From positions 130,028 to 194,027 of the forward strand of contig JAJZEH010000007.1 in the NCBI GenBank assembly GCA_021805725.1: a stretch of DNA of 64,000 bases, written 5' to 3'. This document shows, one piece after another, positions 41,737 to 51,022 of this stretch. The translations under genes were made by a program, and so were the position numbers. Each line of letters starts with the position of its first letter. Position 1 is the first letter of the stretch. The notes below the pieces were generated by a model that was not told where the DNA came from, did not search any database, and worked only from the letters and a program-made list of their open reading frames with translations. The DNA comes from Pseudomonadota bacterium. Its GTDB lineage: Bacteria; Pseudomonadota; Gammaproteobacteria; Burkholderiales; Ferrovaceae.

Positions 41737-43112
41737 ACGCGTTACCCCTTAACGTCGTCATTCTTGCCGCGGGTCAGGGCAAGCGGATGAATTCGGCCCT
41801 GCCCAAAGTACTGCATCGGCTTGCTGCAAAGCCGCTGCTGCAGCACGTTGTGGATACGGCACAAGCACTTTCCCCCCAAAGCATCACGGTGGTTCACGGT
41901 CATAACGCAGAGACCGTCAGGGCGGGCACAACATCGGCGGGCCAACCGCTCCATTGGGCCCTGCAGGAGCCCCAACACGGTACGGGCCATGCCGTGATGC
42001 AGGCCTTACCTCACCTCCCCCAAGAAGGTATCGTCCTCGTGCTGTATGGTGACGTTCCCCTCCTTCAAGCCGAAACGCTACGCCAATTGACGGCTTTGAC
42101 GGCCGGGCACCACTTGGCGTTGCTGGTACAGCGTATGAATGAGCCGACGGGCTATGGCCGGATTGTGCGCGATGTGCAGGGGCGTGTTGTGGCCATTCGT
42201 GAAGAACGGGATGCCTCACCCGAAGAAAAAGCCATTACTGAAGTGAATACCGGCATCATGGCGATTCCGGCAGCGCGTCTCACCCAGTGGCTGTCGCGGA
42301 TCTCCTGCCAAAATGCCCAGAACGAGTATTATCTGACCGATGTGGTTGCTCTGGCCGTGCAGGATGGCGTGCCCATCGAGACGACCATGCCCGTCAGCCC
42401 ATGGGAGGCCCTGGGAGTGAACAGCAAAAAACAACTCGCCGAACTGGAGCGTATTCGCCAGCGGGAAACGGCAGAACGGCTTCTGGAAGCTGGAGTGACC
42501 CTGTTTGATCCAGCGCGCCTTGACGTTCGTGGCACGTTGGACTGTGGCAGGGATGTCGAGATCGACATCAATTGCGTTTTCGAAGGCAAGGTGATCCTGG
42601 GCGACGGGGTCCGTATCGGGGCCCACTGCGTGCTGGGCGATTGCCGAATTGATGAAGGGACCGTCATCCTCGCGTTCAGTCACCTGGAAGGGGCTCACGT
42701 TGGCAAGAACAACCGCATCGGGCCCTATGCCCGACTGCGCCCGGGTGCCCACACGGCCCAGGACGTACATATCGGCAATTTTGTAGAGATCAAAAACAGC
42801 ACGCTGGGCGATGGAACCAAGGTCAACCATCTTTCCTACGTTGGGGACAGTACCGTTGGGATGCGTGTCAACGTCGGTGCAGGAACGATTACCTGCAATT
42901 ACGATGGCGCCAACAAACACCGCACGATCATTGAAGACGATGTCTTCATTGGATCGGACACCCAGCTTGTCGCACCGGTCACCGTGGGCAAGGGGGCCAC
43001 GATCGGTGCCGGCTCAACCATTGTCAGCGCAGTGCCTCCAGACCAACTGACCCTGTCACGCGCAAGGCAGGTCAGTTTGTTGCACTGGAAGCGCCCACTC
43101 AAGAAAACCTGA
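41733..43112 (+). CDS. glmU: Bifunctional GlmU (GlcNAc-1-P uridyltransferase/GlcN-1-P acetyltransferase), CTG start
   Basis: A 459-residue enzyme that makes UDP-GlcNAc for peptidoglycan and LPS. The uridyltransferase active-site loop [18 protein letters not shown] begins upstream of the first ATG (41787). In frame, the segment [17 protein letters not shown] follows a CTG at 41733, whose four bases CTGA overlap the atpC stop. No ATG, GTG or TTG precedes it in reach, so CTG is the likely start, coupled to atpC. The N-terminal domain continues with [11 protein letters not shown] and GDVPLL. The C-terminal left-handed beta-helix acetyltransferase has [11 protein letters not shown] and YVGDSTVG repeats. 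Length equals E. coli GlmU (456) only with this start. Confidence 0.93.
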   Translation: MNALPLNVVILAAGQGKRMNSALPKVLHRLAAKPLLQHVVDTAQALSPQSITVVHGHNAETVRAGTTSAGQPLHWALQEPQHGTGHAVMQALPHLPQEGIVLVLYGDVPLLQAETLRQLTALTAGHHLALLVQRMNEPTGYGRIVRDVQGRVVAIREERDASPEEKAITEVNTGIMAIPAARLTQWLSRISCQNAQNEYYLTDVVALAVQDGVPIETTMPVSPWEALGVNSKKQLAELERIRQRETAERLLEAGVTLFDPARLDVRGTLDCGRDVEIDINCVFEGKVILGDGVRIGAHCVLGDCRIDEGTVILAFSHLEGAHVGKNNRIGPYARLRPGAHTAQDVHIGNFVEIKNSTLGDGTKVNHLSYVGDSTVGMRVNVGAGTITCNYDGANKHRTIIEDDVFIGSDTQLVAPVTVGKGATIGAGSTIVSAVPPDQLTLSRARQVSLLHWKRPLKKT

Positions 43113-43118
43113 AATAGC

Positions 43119-43757
43119 CTACAACCCTCTTGCCTTGATTTCCTGGCGGATCAAATCGTCCAGGACCGGAAAAAGGGCGCCATTGCCACCCGCCATGCTG
43201 GGCGAGGTGCGAAATTTTCCATCAATGATGATTGTCGGGACGGCATCAACGCCATACTCAATGGCCTTCTGGTCGCCACGTTGCACCTTGCTCTGGACGG
43301 CAAAAGAATTGAATGCGTCGATGAATTTCTGACGATTGATCCCCTGCTTTTCAATCCAGTCGAACAGGGTGTCTTGCGCAGAGAGGTTAATGCCTTCCGT
43401 ATGTAGGGCAGCAAAAATCTTGAGGTGCGCCCGATCCACCTCATTGATGGCTTCCAGCGCATAGTAGGCCTTGGCCAGGGTAGTCCATTGCGAGCGTCCA
43501 AAACTGACGGGAATGCGTTTGAAGACCACGTTAGGCGGGAGCTTTTTGGCCCAGGGTTCGATCATCGGGCCCAGGGAATTGCAATGGGGGCAGGCATAGG
43601 AGAATACCTCCACCACCTCCACTTTCTTTCCTGAGTCGGTGGGCCGTGCAGGAACCACAAGCGCGTAGTCCCGATCAACAACGGCGGCAAATGAGGCGGT
43701 TGAAGCCAGCAATCCGGCAATGATGAGGGTTTTGCATGCTCTGAAAAGCCATTTCAT
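43119..43757 (-). CDS. dsbA: Thiol:disulfide interchange protein DsbA
   Basis: A 212-residue periplasmic oxidase that forms disulfides in exported proteins. The signal peptide (residues 1 to about 24, ending ASFAAV) precedes a thioredoxin fold. The active site is CPHC in VFSYACPHCNSLGPM, and the cis-proline loop is GVDAVPTIIIDGKF. It converges with glmU, six bases apart, and follows the SPOR-domain gene on the same strand by 17 bases. Confidence 0.96.
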   Translation of the reverse strand: MKWLFRACKTLIIAGLLASTASFAAVVDRDYALVVPARPTDSGKKVEVVEVFSYACPHCNSLGPMIEPWAKKLPPNVVFKRIPVSFGRSQWTTLAKAYYALEAINEVDRAHLKIFAALHTEGINLSAQDTLFDWIEKQGINRQKFIDAFNSFAVQSKVQRGDQKAIEYGVDAVPTIIIDGKFRTSPSMAGGNGALFPVLDDLIRQEIKARGL

Positions 43758-43774
43758 GATGATTCCGTCTCCAG

Positions 43775-44431
43775 TTAGCGGGATGGTACGTCTTTGGGTT
43801 TGACCGAGTTCACTTTGATAATGTTCGTGGAGATGCCATTGTTTTTCAGCGTGGCCACCAGGGTGCGGACCTCATCCACAGAAACGATGGGGCCAACGCG
43901 TACGCGATAGAGCGATTTGCCACCGGCCTCAGGGGACAACACGGCAGCATCGACGCCCATCAAGGCAAGGTTGGCCCTTTGATTTTCTGCCTCAGACTCC
44001 TTGGCAAAGGCGCCCGTTTGAACAAAGTAGGTCACGGTAGAAGTGTCGGGCAGTTTGGGCGGTGCAACGGCTTCAGTGACAGGGGGCGCCGCAACCGCTT
44101 GGGCAGGAGGCTGGTCATTTGCTGGAGGGGAAGCGGATTCGCCCGAAGCAGGCGCCTGGGGCATGGAACTTGCCGATCCAGCGATTACCGGTCCCGGATT
44201 CATCAGTCCCTGTCGTGAAATATCGGGCATTTCTGCGGGGGGTCTGTCCGGAGCCGTAGAGGATTGTGTGGAATGGGTCACGAAGGGGCTGGGCATGTGA
44301 GACACATAAAGAGCCACGGCTGCGGAGAGTGCCACCCCCAGGATAAGACCGACCAAAAGCCCTTTCAGAAAGGGCATGCCATCAGGGGCTGAAGCTGGCT
44401 TTGATCGTCGTTCGGAAGAGCGTTGTGTCAT
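43775..44431 (-). CDS. SPOR-domain protein, FtsN-like
   Basis: A 218-residue inner-membrane protein using the start at 44431, which has AAGGAAA ten bases upstream. An earlier in-frame start at 44512 lies inside argS and is rejected. A short cytoplasmic tail is followed by one membrane helix (LLVGLILGVALSAAVALYV, about residues 22-40), a Pro/Ser/Ala-rich linker, and a C-terminal SPOR domain from about 138 (TVTYFVQTGAFAKESEAENQRANL). SPOR domains bind denuded peptidoglycan at the septum. Its position after argS is the common FtsN-like arrangement in betaproteobacteria. Confidence 0.9.
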   Translation of the reverse strand: MTQRSSERRSKPASAPDGMPFLKGLLVGLILGVALSAAVALYVSHMPSPFVTHSTQSSTAPDRPPAEMPDISRQGLMNPGPVIAGSASSMPQAPASGESASPPANDQPPAQAVAAPPVTEAVAPPKLPDTSTVTYFVQTGAFAKESEAENQRANLALMGVDAAVLSPEAGGKSLYRVRVGPIVSVDEVRTLVATLKNNGISTNIIKVNSVKPKDVPSR

Positions 44432-44444
44432 CAGCTGCGTTTCC

Positions 44445-46220
44445 TTACATTGATTCTGGAGCACTGACGCCCAGGAGCGCCAGCCCGTCGCGAAGCACCG
44501 CAGCCACTGCAAAAATCAAAGCCAGCCGCGCCAGTTTCAATGGCTCGTCATCCACCAGAAATTGAACCGCATTGTAATAGCTATGCAGGACTGCTGCGAG
44601 TTCCTTCAGGTAGAAGGCCACCATGTGGGGCGCATATTCCCGCGCAGCCAGGTCGATGGTCTCAGGGTACTCCCTCAGCCATTGCATCAAGGCAAACTCT
44701 TGCGGGCTATCGAGCGGGGCTAGCGTCACATGTACCAGCAGGTCGGGATTGCCGCCCCATTTTGCAAGGACACTGTGAATTCGCGCGTGTGCGTACTGCA
44801 CATAATATACCGGGTTGTCGCTGCTTTCAGACTTGGCGAGATCAAGGTCAAAATCGAGGTGCTGGTCAGATTTGCGCAGCACATAGAAGAATCGGGCAGC
44901 ATCCCGCCCCACTTCGGTGCGAAGTTCGCGCAGGGTTACAAATTGCCCCTTGCGGGTAGACATCTGTGCTTTTGTGCCGTGGCGGTAGAGGCTGACGAAC
45001 TGGACCAGTGGCACATGCAGCCGTTCGGCCTGAAGTCCAAGGGCCATCAGAGCGGCTCTGACGCGGGGGATGTACCCATGATGATCAGCGCCCCAGACAT
45101 CCACGACGAGATCAAATCCACGGGCCAGTTTATTGGCATGGTAGGCAATGTCTGAGGCAAAGTAAGTGAAAATGCCATTTTCACGCTGGACCACGCGATC
45201 TTTTTCATCCCCAAAGGCACTGGAACGAAACCAGCGTGCACCGTCCTGCTCATAAACATGGCCCGCTGCCGCGAGTTGTTCCACGACTCGGGCTACTGAA
45301 CCATCGTCGTAAAGAGATTGCTCGGAAAACCATTCGTCAAAAACCACGCCAAATTCTTCCAGGTCGCTGCGGCAATCGGCGAGCTGCTCGTGCAGTGCGA
45401 GCTGGTGCACCACGCGGTAGTCCTCCCCCAACAGGGACCTCGCGTTGGCGATCAAAACGTCCATATGGGCTTCATTTTGATCATCTGCGGCCTGGTCTAC
45501 ATCAGCCTGCTTGACGGCAACGCCGGGCGCGCCGCGCAGTACCGCTTCGTCAGACCGGACGAGGCGCGCGCTTTCGACCTTGCGCAGGCGCTGCGCCATG
45601 TCGCTGACATAGGCTCCCTGGTAGCCGTTGGGGGGAAAAGTGATCTGTGAGCCAAAACCTGCCAGATAACGCAACCAGGTTGAAACCGCCAGAATGTCCA
45701 TCTGGCGCCCGGCATCGTTGACGTAATATTCACGTTGAACGCGATAGCCCGCCTTGTCCAGAATATTGGCCAGGGACGCGCCAAAGGCTGCCCCACGACC
45801 ATGTCCCACATGCAACGGACCTGTGGGATTGCTGGATACGAATTCCACCTGGATGCGGCGCTGGTGGCCCAGATCTACCTGGCCCCATGAGCTGTTTGAG
45901 CGCAGCACGTCCACGACCACGGACTGCTTGGCTGCGGCCGTCAGGAAGACATTAATGAACCCGGGACCGGCCACCTCGACTTTTTCAACCAGATCCGAGG
46001 GCGGCATGGCCGCCACAAGGGCTTGGGCCAGCTCACGAGGGGGCCGGCGTGTGGTCTTGGCCAGTTGCAGGGCCAGAGTGCAGGCAAACTCACCATGGTC
46101 GGCCTGACGCGGCCGTTCCAGAAGGATTTCGGCTTCACTGTCCGGGGCCACCGTACGGACGGCGTTGCGAAGCAGGGCGACGATGCGCGCGTGCAGGGTC
46201 AGAGCGTGAGATTCAGTCAT
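44445..46220 (-). CDS. argS: Arginyl-tRNA synthetase
   Basis: A 591-residue class I synthetase. The N-terminal additional domain is at residues 1-115. The HIGH motif appears as HVGHGRG and the KMSKS-like region as STRKGQF. The C-terminal anticodon domain, about 470-591, contains the conserved RIHSVLAKW and ALPALIDLAAREYAP-like helices. It ends 13 bases before the SPOR-domain gene and follows priA by 48 bases. Confidence 0.97.
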   Translation of the reverse strand: MTESHALTLHARIVALLRNAVRTVAPDSEAEILLERPRQADHGEFACTLALQLAKTTRRPPRELAQALVAAMPPSDLVEKVEVAGPGFINVFLTAAAKQSVVVDVLRSNSSWGQVDLGHQRRIQVEFVSSNPTGPLHVGHGRGAAFGASLANILDKAGYRVQREYYVNDAGRQMDILAVSTWLRYLAGFGSQITFPPNGYQGAYVSDMAQRLRKVESARLVRSDEAVLRGAPGVAVKQADVDQAADDQNEAHMDVLIANARSLLGEDYRVVHQLALHEQLADCRSDLEEFGVVFDEWFSEQSLYDDGSVARVVEQLAAAGHVYEQDGARWFRSSAFGDEKDRVVQRENGIFTYFASDIAYHANKLARGFDLVVDVWGADHHGYIPRVRAALMALGLQAERLHVPLVQFVSLYRHGTKAQMSTRKGQFVTLRELRTEVGRDAARFFYVLRKSDQHLDFDLDLAKSESSDNPVYYVQYAHARIHSVLAKWGGNPDLLVHVTLAPLDSPQEFALMQWLREYPETIDLAAREYAPHMVAFYLKELAAVLHSYYNAVQFLVDDEPLKLARLALIFAVAAVLRDGLALLGVSAPESM

Positions 46221-46268
46221 CAGGATCGTCTTTTCAATGGGTCATTATAAAGGGCTTGGTGCCGACGC

Positions 46269-48251
46269 TCATAATTCCAGGGGGTCCACATCCAGAACCC
46301 AGCTGACACGGGAGCGCGCCATGGCGAACAAATGGGCTTGCCATGTAGTCAGAAAGGCCTGAAGGCGGCCACGATGGCTGCATTGCGCCAACAGTTGCAG
46401 GCGGGTTTTACCCGCCAGTCGGGCCATCGGTGCTGGCACCGGGTCATAAATTTCGATGCCATCCGCAAGGGGTTGGGCCCATCGCACCGCTTCGGCCATG
46501 AAGGATTCCACATGGCTGGGGTTTTCGGCAGCAGCGCGAAGAATGGCCTGATACATGAAAGGAGGGAATCCTGCCAGGCGTCTTTGCTCCAGCTCTTGCT
46601 GCGCAAAGGTATCATAATCATGCTGCAGCAGCGCGCCGAACAATGGGTGGTCAGGAAAAGCCGTCTGGATCATCACCTCACCCGGCCGGTCTGCACGCCC
46701 TGCGCGGCCAGCCACCTGAACCAGTTGGGAAAAAAGGCGCTCGCTGCCCCGGAAATCGCTGCTGAAGAGCGCGCCATCCACGTTGAGCGCTGCCACCAGC
46801 GTGATTTTTGGAAAATCATGTCCTTTGACCATGATTTGGGTCCCCACGATGATGTCCACCCTCCCTTCCTCTATGGCCGCTGCAGTCTCCGCCCAGGCAT
46901 CGCGCCGCGACAGCGTGTCGCTGTCCACGCGCAGGATCCGTGCGGCGGGGAATTGTTCGCGAAGCAGCGCTTCGATTTTCTGTGTTCCCTCACCGGTGGA
47001 TTCCAGGCAGGCATTGCCGCATTCCGGGCAGTGCGAGGGAATGGGTCGCTGATCGCCACAATGATGGCAGCGCAAATGACGCGCACGCAGGTGTACCACC
47101 ATGCGTGCGCTGCACCGGCTGCACTCGCAGACCCAGCCGCATTGACCGCAAAGCAGCACTGGGGCATATCCGCGCCGGTTGATAAAGACCAGGCTTTGAT
47201 CTGCGCGCGCCAACCGTTGTCCAAGTGCCTCCAATATGGGTTTCGAGATCGTTTGGGGCGCATGTCTGGGCGGGGCGGCAACGAGCTCGATCAGCGGCAG
47301 GCGTGCCCTGGGGAGTGCCCGTTGCGACAATTTGAGCAGGTGATAGCGACCGGACTGACTATTCCACCAGGATTCCAGTGCAGGTGTAGCAGATCCCAAA
47401 ACCACCGGGATCTGCAGCATTTGGGCGCGAACGATGGCAAGATCGCGCGCCGAGTAGCGCAATCCTTCCTGTTGCTTGTACGAGGCGTCATGTTCCTCGT
47501 CCACCACGATGAGTCCCAAGCGGGGAATGGGACATAGCACCGCGAGACGCGTGCCCAGAATGACCGAAGCTTCGCCGCGCTGTGCCCTGAGCCAGCGCGT
47601 CACGCGTTCCTTCTCTCCCAGATTGCTATGCAGGCTCACCATTGAAATGTCGGGCAATCGCTGACGGAAGCGCAACTCAAACTGGGGCGTGAGGTTGATC
47701 TCGGGTGTCAGCACCAGAACCTGCCTGCCCTGCTGCACCCAATGCTGGATGGCATTGAGGTAAACCTCTGTTTTGCCACTTCCCGTGATGCCCTTGAGCA
47801 AAAAGGGCCGAAAGCCGGCACCTTGCGCACGAATGGCCGCCACCGCATTGCATTGATCCGGCGTCAGCGTGGGAAAGGCTACTGCTTCCGGTATGGCGGT
47901 CTTTGCCTGTCGCTTGGGGGGAGTCCAGCCCGAGATCCTGCGTAGTCCGGGTGGGAGCGCATTCAGGATGACCTGCCCCAGGGGGTGGTGGTAGTAGTCA
48001 CTGCAAAATCGCAAAAAATGGAGGTCTGACGCTGACAAGGCGGGCACATCCCGCCACAGCATCCTGACGGGCTTGATCTGTTCCACAGGGTGTTCAGAAC
48101 CTGTGTTGACGGCCAGAATGACCCCGACCTTTTCTTCCTGGCCGAAAGGGACCAGCACGCGCCGGCCCACATCATCTGCCGTGGCCGTTGGCGCTTCGTA
48201 ATCAAAGAGGCGATTGAGGGGGATGTCTAGTGCGACCTGGACAATCGGCAT
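46269..48251 (-). CDS. priA: Primosomal protein N' (replication restart helicase PriA)
   Basis: A 660-residue superfamily-2 helicase that restarts stalled replication forks. The N-terminal 3'BD domain begins IVQVALDIPLNRLFDYEAP. The helicase core has GITGSGKTEVYLNAIQ (Walker A), VVDEEHDASYK (DEEH) and a QVAGRAGRADRPG motif VI. The two zinc clusters are CGQCGWVCECSRC and CHHCGDQRPIPSHCPECG. It is a little shorter than E. coli PriA (732). A consensus DnaA box lies 52 bases upstream of its start. Confidence 0.96.
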   Translation of the reverse strand: MPIVQVALDIPLNRLFDYEAPTATADDVGRRVLVPFGQEEKVGVILAVNTGSEHPVEQIKPVRMLWRDVPALSASDLHFLRFCSDYYHHPLGQVILNALPPGLRRISGWTPPKRQAKTAIPEAVAFPTLTPDQCNAVAAIRAQGAGFRPFLLKGITGSGKTEVYLNAIQHWVQQGRQVLVLTPEINLTPQFELRFRQRLPDISMVSLHSNLGEKERVTRWLRAQRGEASVILGTRLAVLCPIPRLGLIVVDEEHDASYKQQEGLRYSARDLAIVRAQMLQIPVVLGSATPALESWWNSQSGRYHLLKLSQRALPRARLPLIELVAAPPRHAPQTISKPILEALGQRLARADQSLVFINRRGYAPVLLCGQCGWVCECSRCSARMVVHLRARHLRCHHCGDQRPIPSHCPECGNACLESTGEGTQKIEALLREQFPAARILRVDSDTLSRRDAWAETAAAIEEGRVDIIVGTQIMVKGHDFPKITLVAALNVDGALFSSDFRGSERLFSQLVQVAGRAGRADRPGEVMIQTAFPDHPLFGALLQHDYDTFAQQELEQRRLAGFPPFMYQAILRAAAENPSHVESFMAEAVRWAQPLADGIEIYDPVPAPMARLAGKTRLQLLAQCSHRGRLQAFLTTWQAHLFAMARSRVSWVLDVDPLEL

Positions 48252-48521
48252 GGGTTGCGGGTTTTCAGCGTTTTTTGGCTGGGAATGCTGGTCTGGCCGG
48301 GCTGTGGATAACTCTGTTCATAACTCCCTGCCAAGCTGAAAATTGTGATCCATTTGCGGAGGATGCGTCTTGAGGCAATGAACCGCGAAATGAAATATTC
48401 CTTCAAAATCAATAATTTATTCTAAAGCACGCGCTAAGTGGCTTGATTTTTATGCGTTTGTTTCCAGGGCATTACAATTGTGCATAAGCACAATGGAACA
48501 ATGCAGTAAATCGGCCCGTTG
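48252..48521. other. priA upstream region with one DnaA box and an inverted repeat
   Basis: A 270-base noncoding gap between hemE and priA. TGTGGATAA at 48303-48311 is a perfect DnaA box. ATTGTGC-ATAA-GCACAAT at 48477-48494 is a 7-bp inverted repeat just downstream of hemE, and may be a weak hairpin. It has no T-run and is not a clear terminator. No convincing promoter pair or small gene was found. Confidence 0.6.
48303..48311 (-). promoter_or_regulatory. Perfect DnaA box upstream of priA
   Basis: TGTGGATAA on the plus strand (TTATCCACA on the priA strand), matching the DnaA consensus, about 52 bases ahead of the priA start. A single box is weak evidence alone, but its place next to a replication-restart gene is suggestive. 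Confidence 0.6.
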
Positions 48522-49577
48522 TCAACGGGATTCGCGACTTAATGAATGCACGGCTTCCACCATGGCAGCGACATTTTCAGGGTCGGTAAAGCGCGAAATG
48601 CCGTGCCCCAGATTAAAAACATGCCCCGCCCCAGGGCCGAAGCCCTCAAGAATGCGGGCCACTTCGCGGCGAATGACCTCAGGGGTGCCAAACAGGACGG
48701 AAGGATCCATGTTGCCCTGCAGCGCAACACGATCGCCAATCCGATGACGGGCCGTGGCAATATCCGTGGTCCAGTCCAGGCCTACGGCATCAAATCCGGC
48801 TTCTGCGATGGCTTCAAGCCATAAGCCGCCGCCCTTGGTAAACACAATGCTGGGAACGCGTCGTCCTTCCGCATGGCGGGTCAAGCCGGCTGCGATGCGG
48901 GACAAATAAGCCAGGGAAAATTCATGGTACGCCGGCGTGGTCAGGGTTCCGCCCCAGGTATCGAACACCATCACGGCCTGGGCCCCTGCAGCGATCTGCG
49001 CGTTCAGGTAAAGAATGACGGCTTCAGTGGTGGTTTCCAGGATATGGTGCAACAAATCGGGGCGCCGATAAAGCATGCCCTTGATGTGCCTGAAGTCTTC
49101 GGAACCACCGCCTTCCACCATGTAGCAGGCCAGGGTAAAGGGGCTACCGGAAAATCCAATCAGGGGTACGGATCCGCCCAAGGCTCTCTTGATCTGGGTC
49201 ACGGCATCCAGGACATAGCGCAGGTGCTCGGTGGGGTCGGGAGCCGTCAGGTTGCGAACTTCCCATTCGTCGCGAAGCGGACGCTCCAGTTTTGGGCCTT
49301 CGCCTTCCGCAAAGTAAAGCCCCAGTCCCATGGCATCCGGGATGGTGAGGATATCGGAAAACAGGATGGCGGCATCCAGTGGATAGCGCGCCAGCGGTTG
49401 CAGGGTGACTTCGGTGGCCAGGTCCGGATTCTTGCACAGATCAAGGAAACTTCCGGCGCGCGCCCGCGTGGCATTGTATTCCGGCAGATAGCGTCCTGCC
49501 TGGCGCATGATCCAAAGGGGCGTATAGGCCGTGGGTTGGCGCAACAGCGCCTTGAGGAAGGTATCGTTTTGGAGCAT
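48522..49577 (-). CDS. hemE: Uroporphyrinogen decarboxylase
   Basis: A 351-residue cytoplasmic enzyme converting uroporphyrinogen III to coproporphyrinogen III in heme synthesis. The signature [15 protein letters not shown] is near the N-terminus. [19 protein letters not shown] and the acidic [15 protein letters not shown] segment, with its active-site aspartate, are present. It starts 8 bases downstream of gltD, so gltB-gltD-hemE is likely one transcript. Length equals the family (354 in E. coli). Confidence 0.98.
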   Translation of the reverse strand: MLQNDTFLKALLRQPTAYTPLWIMRQAGRYLPEYNATRARAGSFLDLCKNPDLATEVTLQPLARYPLDAAILFSDILTIPDAMGLGLYFAEGEGPKLERPLRDEWEVRNLTAPDPTEHLRYVLDAVTQIKRALGGSVPLIGFSGSPFTLACYMVEGGGSEDFRHIKGMLYRRPDLLHHILETTTEAVILYLNAQIAAGAQAVMVFDTWGGTLTTPAYHEFSLAYLSRIAAGLTRHAEGRRVPSIVFTKGGGLWLEAIAEAGFDAVGLDWTTDIATARHRIGDRVALQGNMDPSVLFGTPEVIRREVARILEGFGPGAGHVFNLGHGISRFTDPENVAAMVEAVHSLSRESR

Positions 49578-49585
49578 GCTGGCCC

Positions 49586-51022
49586 TTAGCGGGGGAGGGT
49601 GGAGCCACCCATGAGGAATTCGTCCACGGCACGCGCCACCTGCCGGCCTTCACGGATGGCCCAGACCACCAGGGACTGGCCGCGGCGCATGTCGCCTGCG
49701 GCAAACACCTTGGGAAGCGACGTTTGATACTGCTCGGCATTGGCCGCCACATTGCCACGCGCATCCAGGGCAACACCCAGCTGCTGCAGCAGTCCGGCAT
49801 GGACGGGGTGCAGGTAGCCCATGGCCAGCAACACCAGGTCTGCCTTGATCTCGAATTCCGATCCCGCAACCTCGGACATGGCCATCTGGCCATCGTCACC
49901 CTGCTTCCACTCCAGGCGCACGGCCTGCAGTTTTTCGAGGCGACCATTGCTGCCCTTGAAGGCCTTGGTAGCCACGCTCCAGTCCCGGTTACAACCTTCT
50001 TCCTGCGAGGAAGACGTGCGTAGCTTCATGGGGTAATTGGGCCAGACCAAAGACCTGTTCTCCTTTTCTGGAGGCCGGGGCATCAATTCAAATTGCGTGA
50101 CCGAGGCGGCACCCTGGCGGATGGAAGTGCCGACGCAATCCGAGCCGGTATCCCCTCCGCCGATCACCACCACATGCTTGCCGGTGGCGAGAATCTGGTT
50201 GGCGACTTCATCCCCGGCATTGTGCTTGTTTTGTTGTGGCAGGAACGACATGGCAAAGTGCACGCCATTGAGTTCGCGTCCTGGAACGGCCAAATCACGA
50301 GGGTGTTCAGAGCCTCCGGTCAGGACTACGGCATCGAAATCAGCCAGCAAGCTTGAGGCTTCCAGTGTCACGCCCACATGCTGGTTGGTGCGAAACTCGA
50401 CGCCTTCAGCCGCCATTTGCGCCATGCGGCGGTCAATCAGGTGTTTTTCCATCTTGAAATCGGGAATGCCGTAGCGCAGCAGCCCACCGATGCGATCGCT
50501 CTTCTCGAACAGCACCACGGCATGGCCCGCTCGCGCCAGCTGCTGGGCGGCGGCCATGCCGGCAGGCCCCGAACCGACCACGGCAACGCGCTTGCCTGTC
50601 TTGTGGGAGGCAATCTGGGGTTGAACCCAGCCCGCTTCCCAGCCCTTGTCGATGATGGTGTGCTCGATGTTCTTGATCGTGACCGCGTCGTCATTGATGT
50701 TGAGCACGCAGGCCGCTTCGCAAGGGGCAGGGCAGATGCGGCCGGTAAATTCCGGAAAATTATTGGTGGAATGCAGGCTCTCCAGGGCTTCCTTCCAGTA
50801 GCCGCGGTACACCAAATCATTCCAGTCCGGAATGATGTTGTTGACCGGGCAGCCGGTTTGGCAGAATGGAATGCCGCAATCCATGCAGCGCGCGCCTTGA
50901 CGGCTGACATCGGTATCTGCCAGGGGCAGCGTGAATTCGCGGTAGAAGCCGACACGCTCTGTCGGCGGCAAGGATGCGGGATCCTGCCTTTTGATTTCCA
51001 TGAATCCAGTGATTTTACCCAT
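49586..51022 (-). CDS. gltD: Glutamate synthase small subunit
   Basis: A 478-residue FAD- and iron-sulfur-containing subunit that passes NADPH electrons to GltB. The start at 51022 ([15 protein letters not shown]) has GGAGA upstream and overlaps the gltB stop by eight bases. N-terminal cysteines [17 protein letters not shown] bind [4Fe-4S] clusters. Two Rossmann motifs, [20 protein letters not shown] and [14 protein letters not shown], bind FAD and NADPH. Confidence 0.97.
   Translation of the reverse strand: MGKITGFMEIKRQDPASLPPTERVGFYREFTLPLADTDVSRQGARCMDCGIPFCQTGCPVNNIIPDWNDLVYRGYWKEALESLHSTNNFPEFTGRICPAPCEAACVLNINDDAVTIKNIEHTIIDKGWEAGWVQPQIASHKTGKRVAVVGSGPAGMAAAQQLARAGHAVVLFEKSDRIGGLLRYGIPDFKMEKHLIDRRMAQMAAEGVEFRTNQHVGVTLEASSLLADFDAVVLTGGSEHPRDLAVPGRELNGVHFAMSFLPQQNKHNAGDEVANQILATGKHVVVIGGGDTGSDCVGTSIRQGAASVTQFELMPRPPEKENRSLVWPNYPMKLRTSSSQEEGCNRDWSVATKAFKGSNGRLEKLQAVRLEWKQGDDGQMAMSEVAGSEFEIKADLVLLAMGYLHPVHAGLLQQLGVALDARGNVAANAEQYQTSLPKVFAAGDMRRGQSLVVWAIREGRQVARAVDEFLMGGSTLPR

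Noticed and set aside
41787..43112. glmU starting at the first ATG (41787)
   Set aside because: This would remove LAAGQGKR, the nucleotide-binding loop needed for uridyltransferase activity.
46332..47537. Open frame of 401 codons opposite priA
   Set aside because: No domain or start signal; priA helicase and zinc motifs are intact on the other strand.
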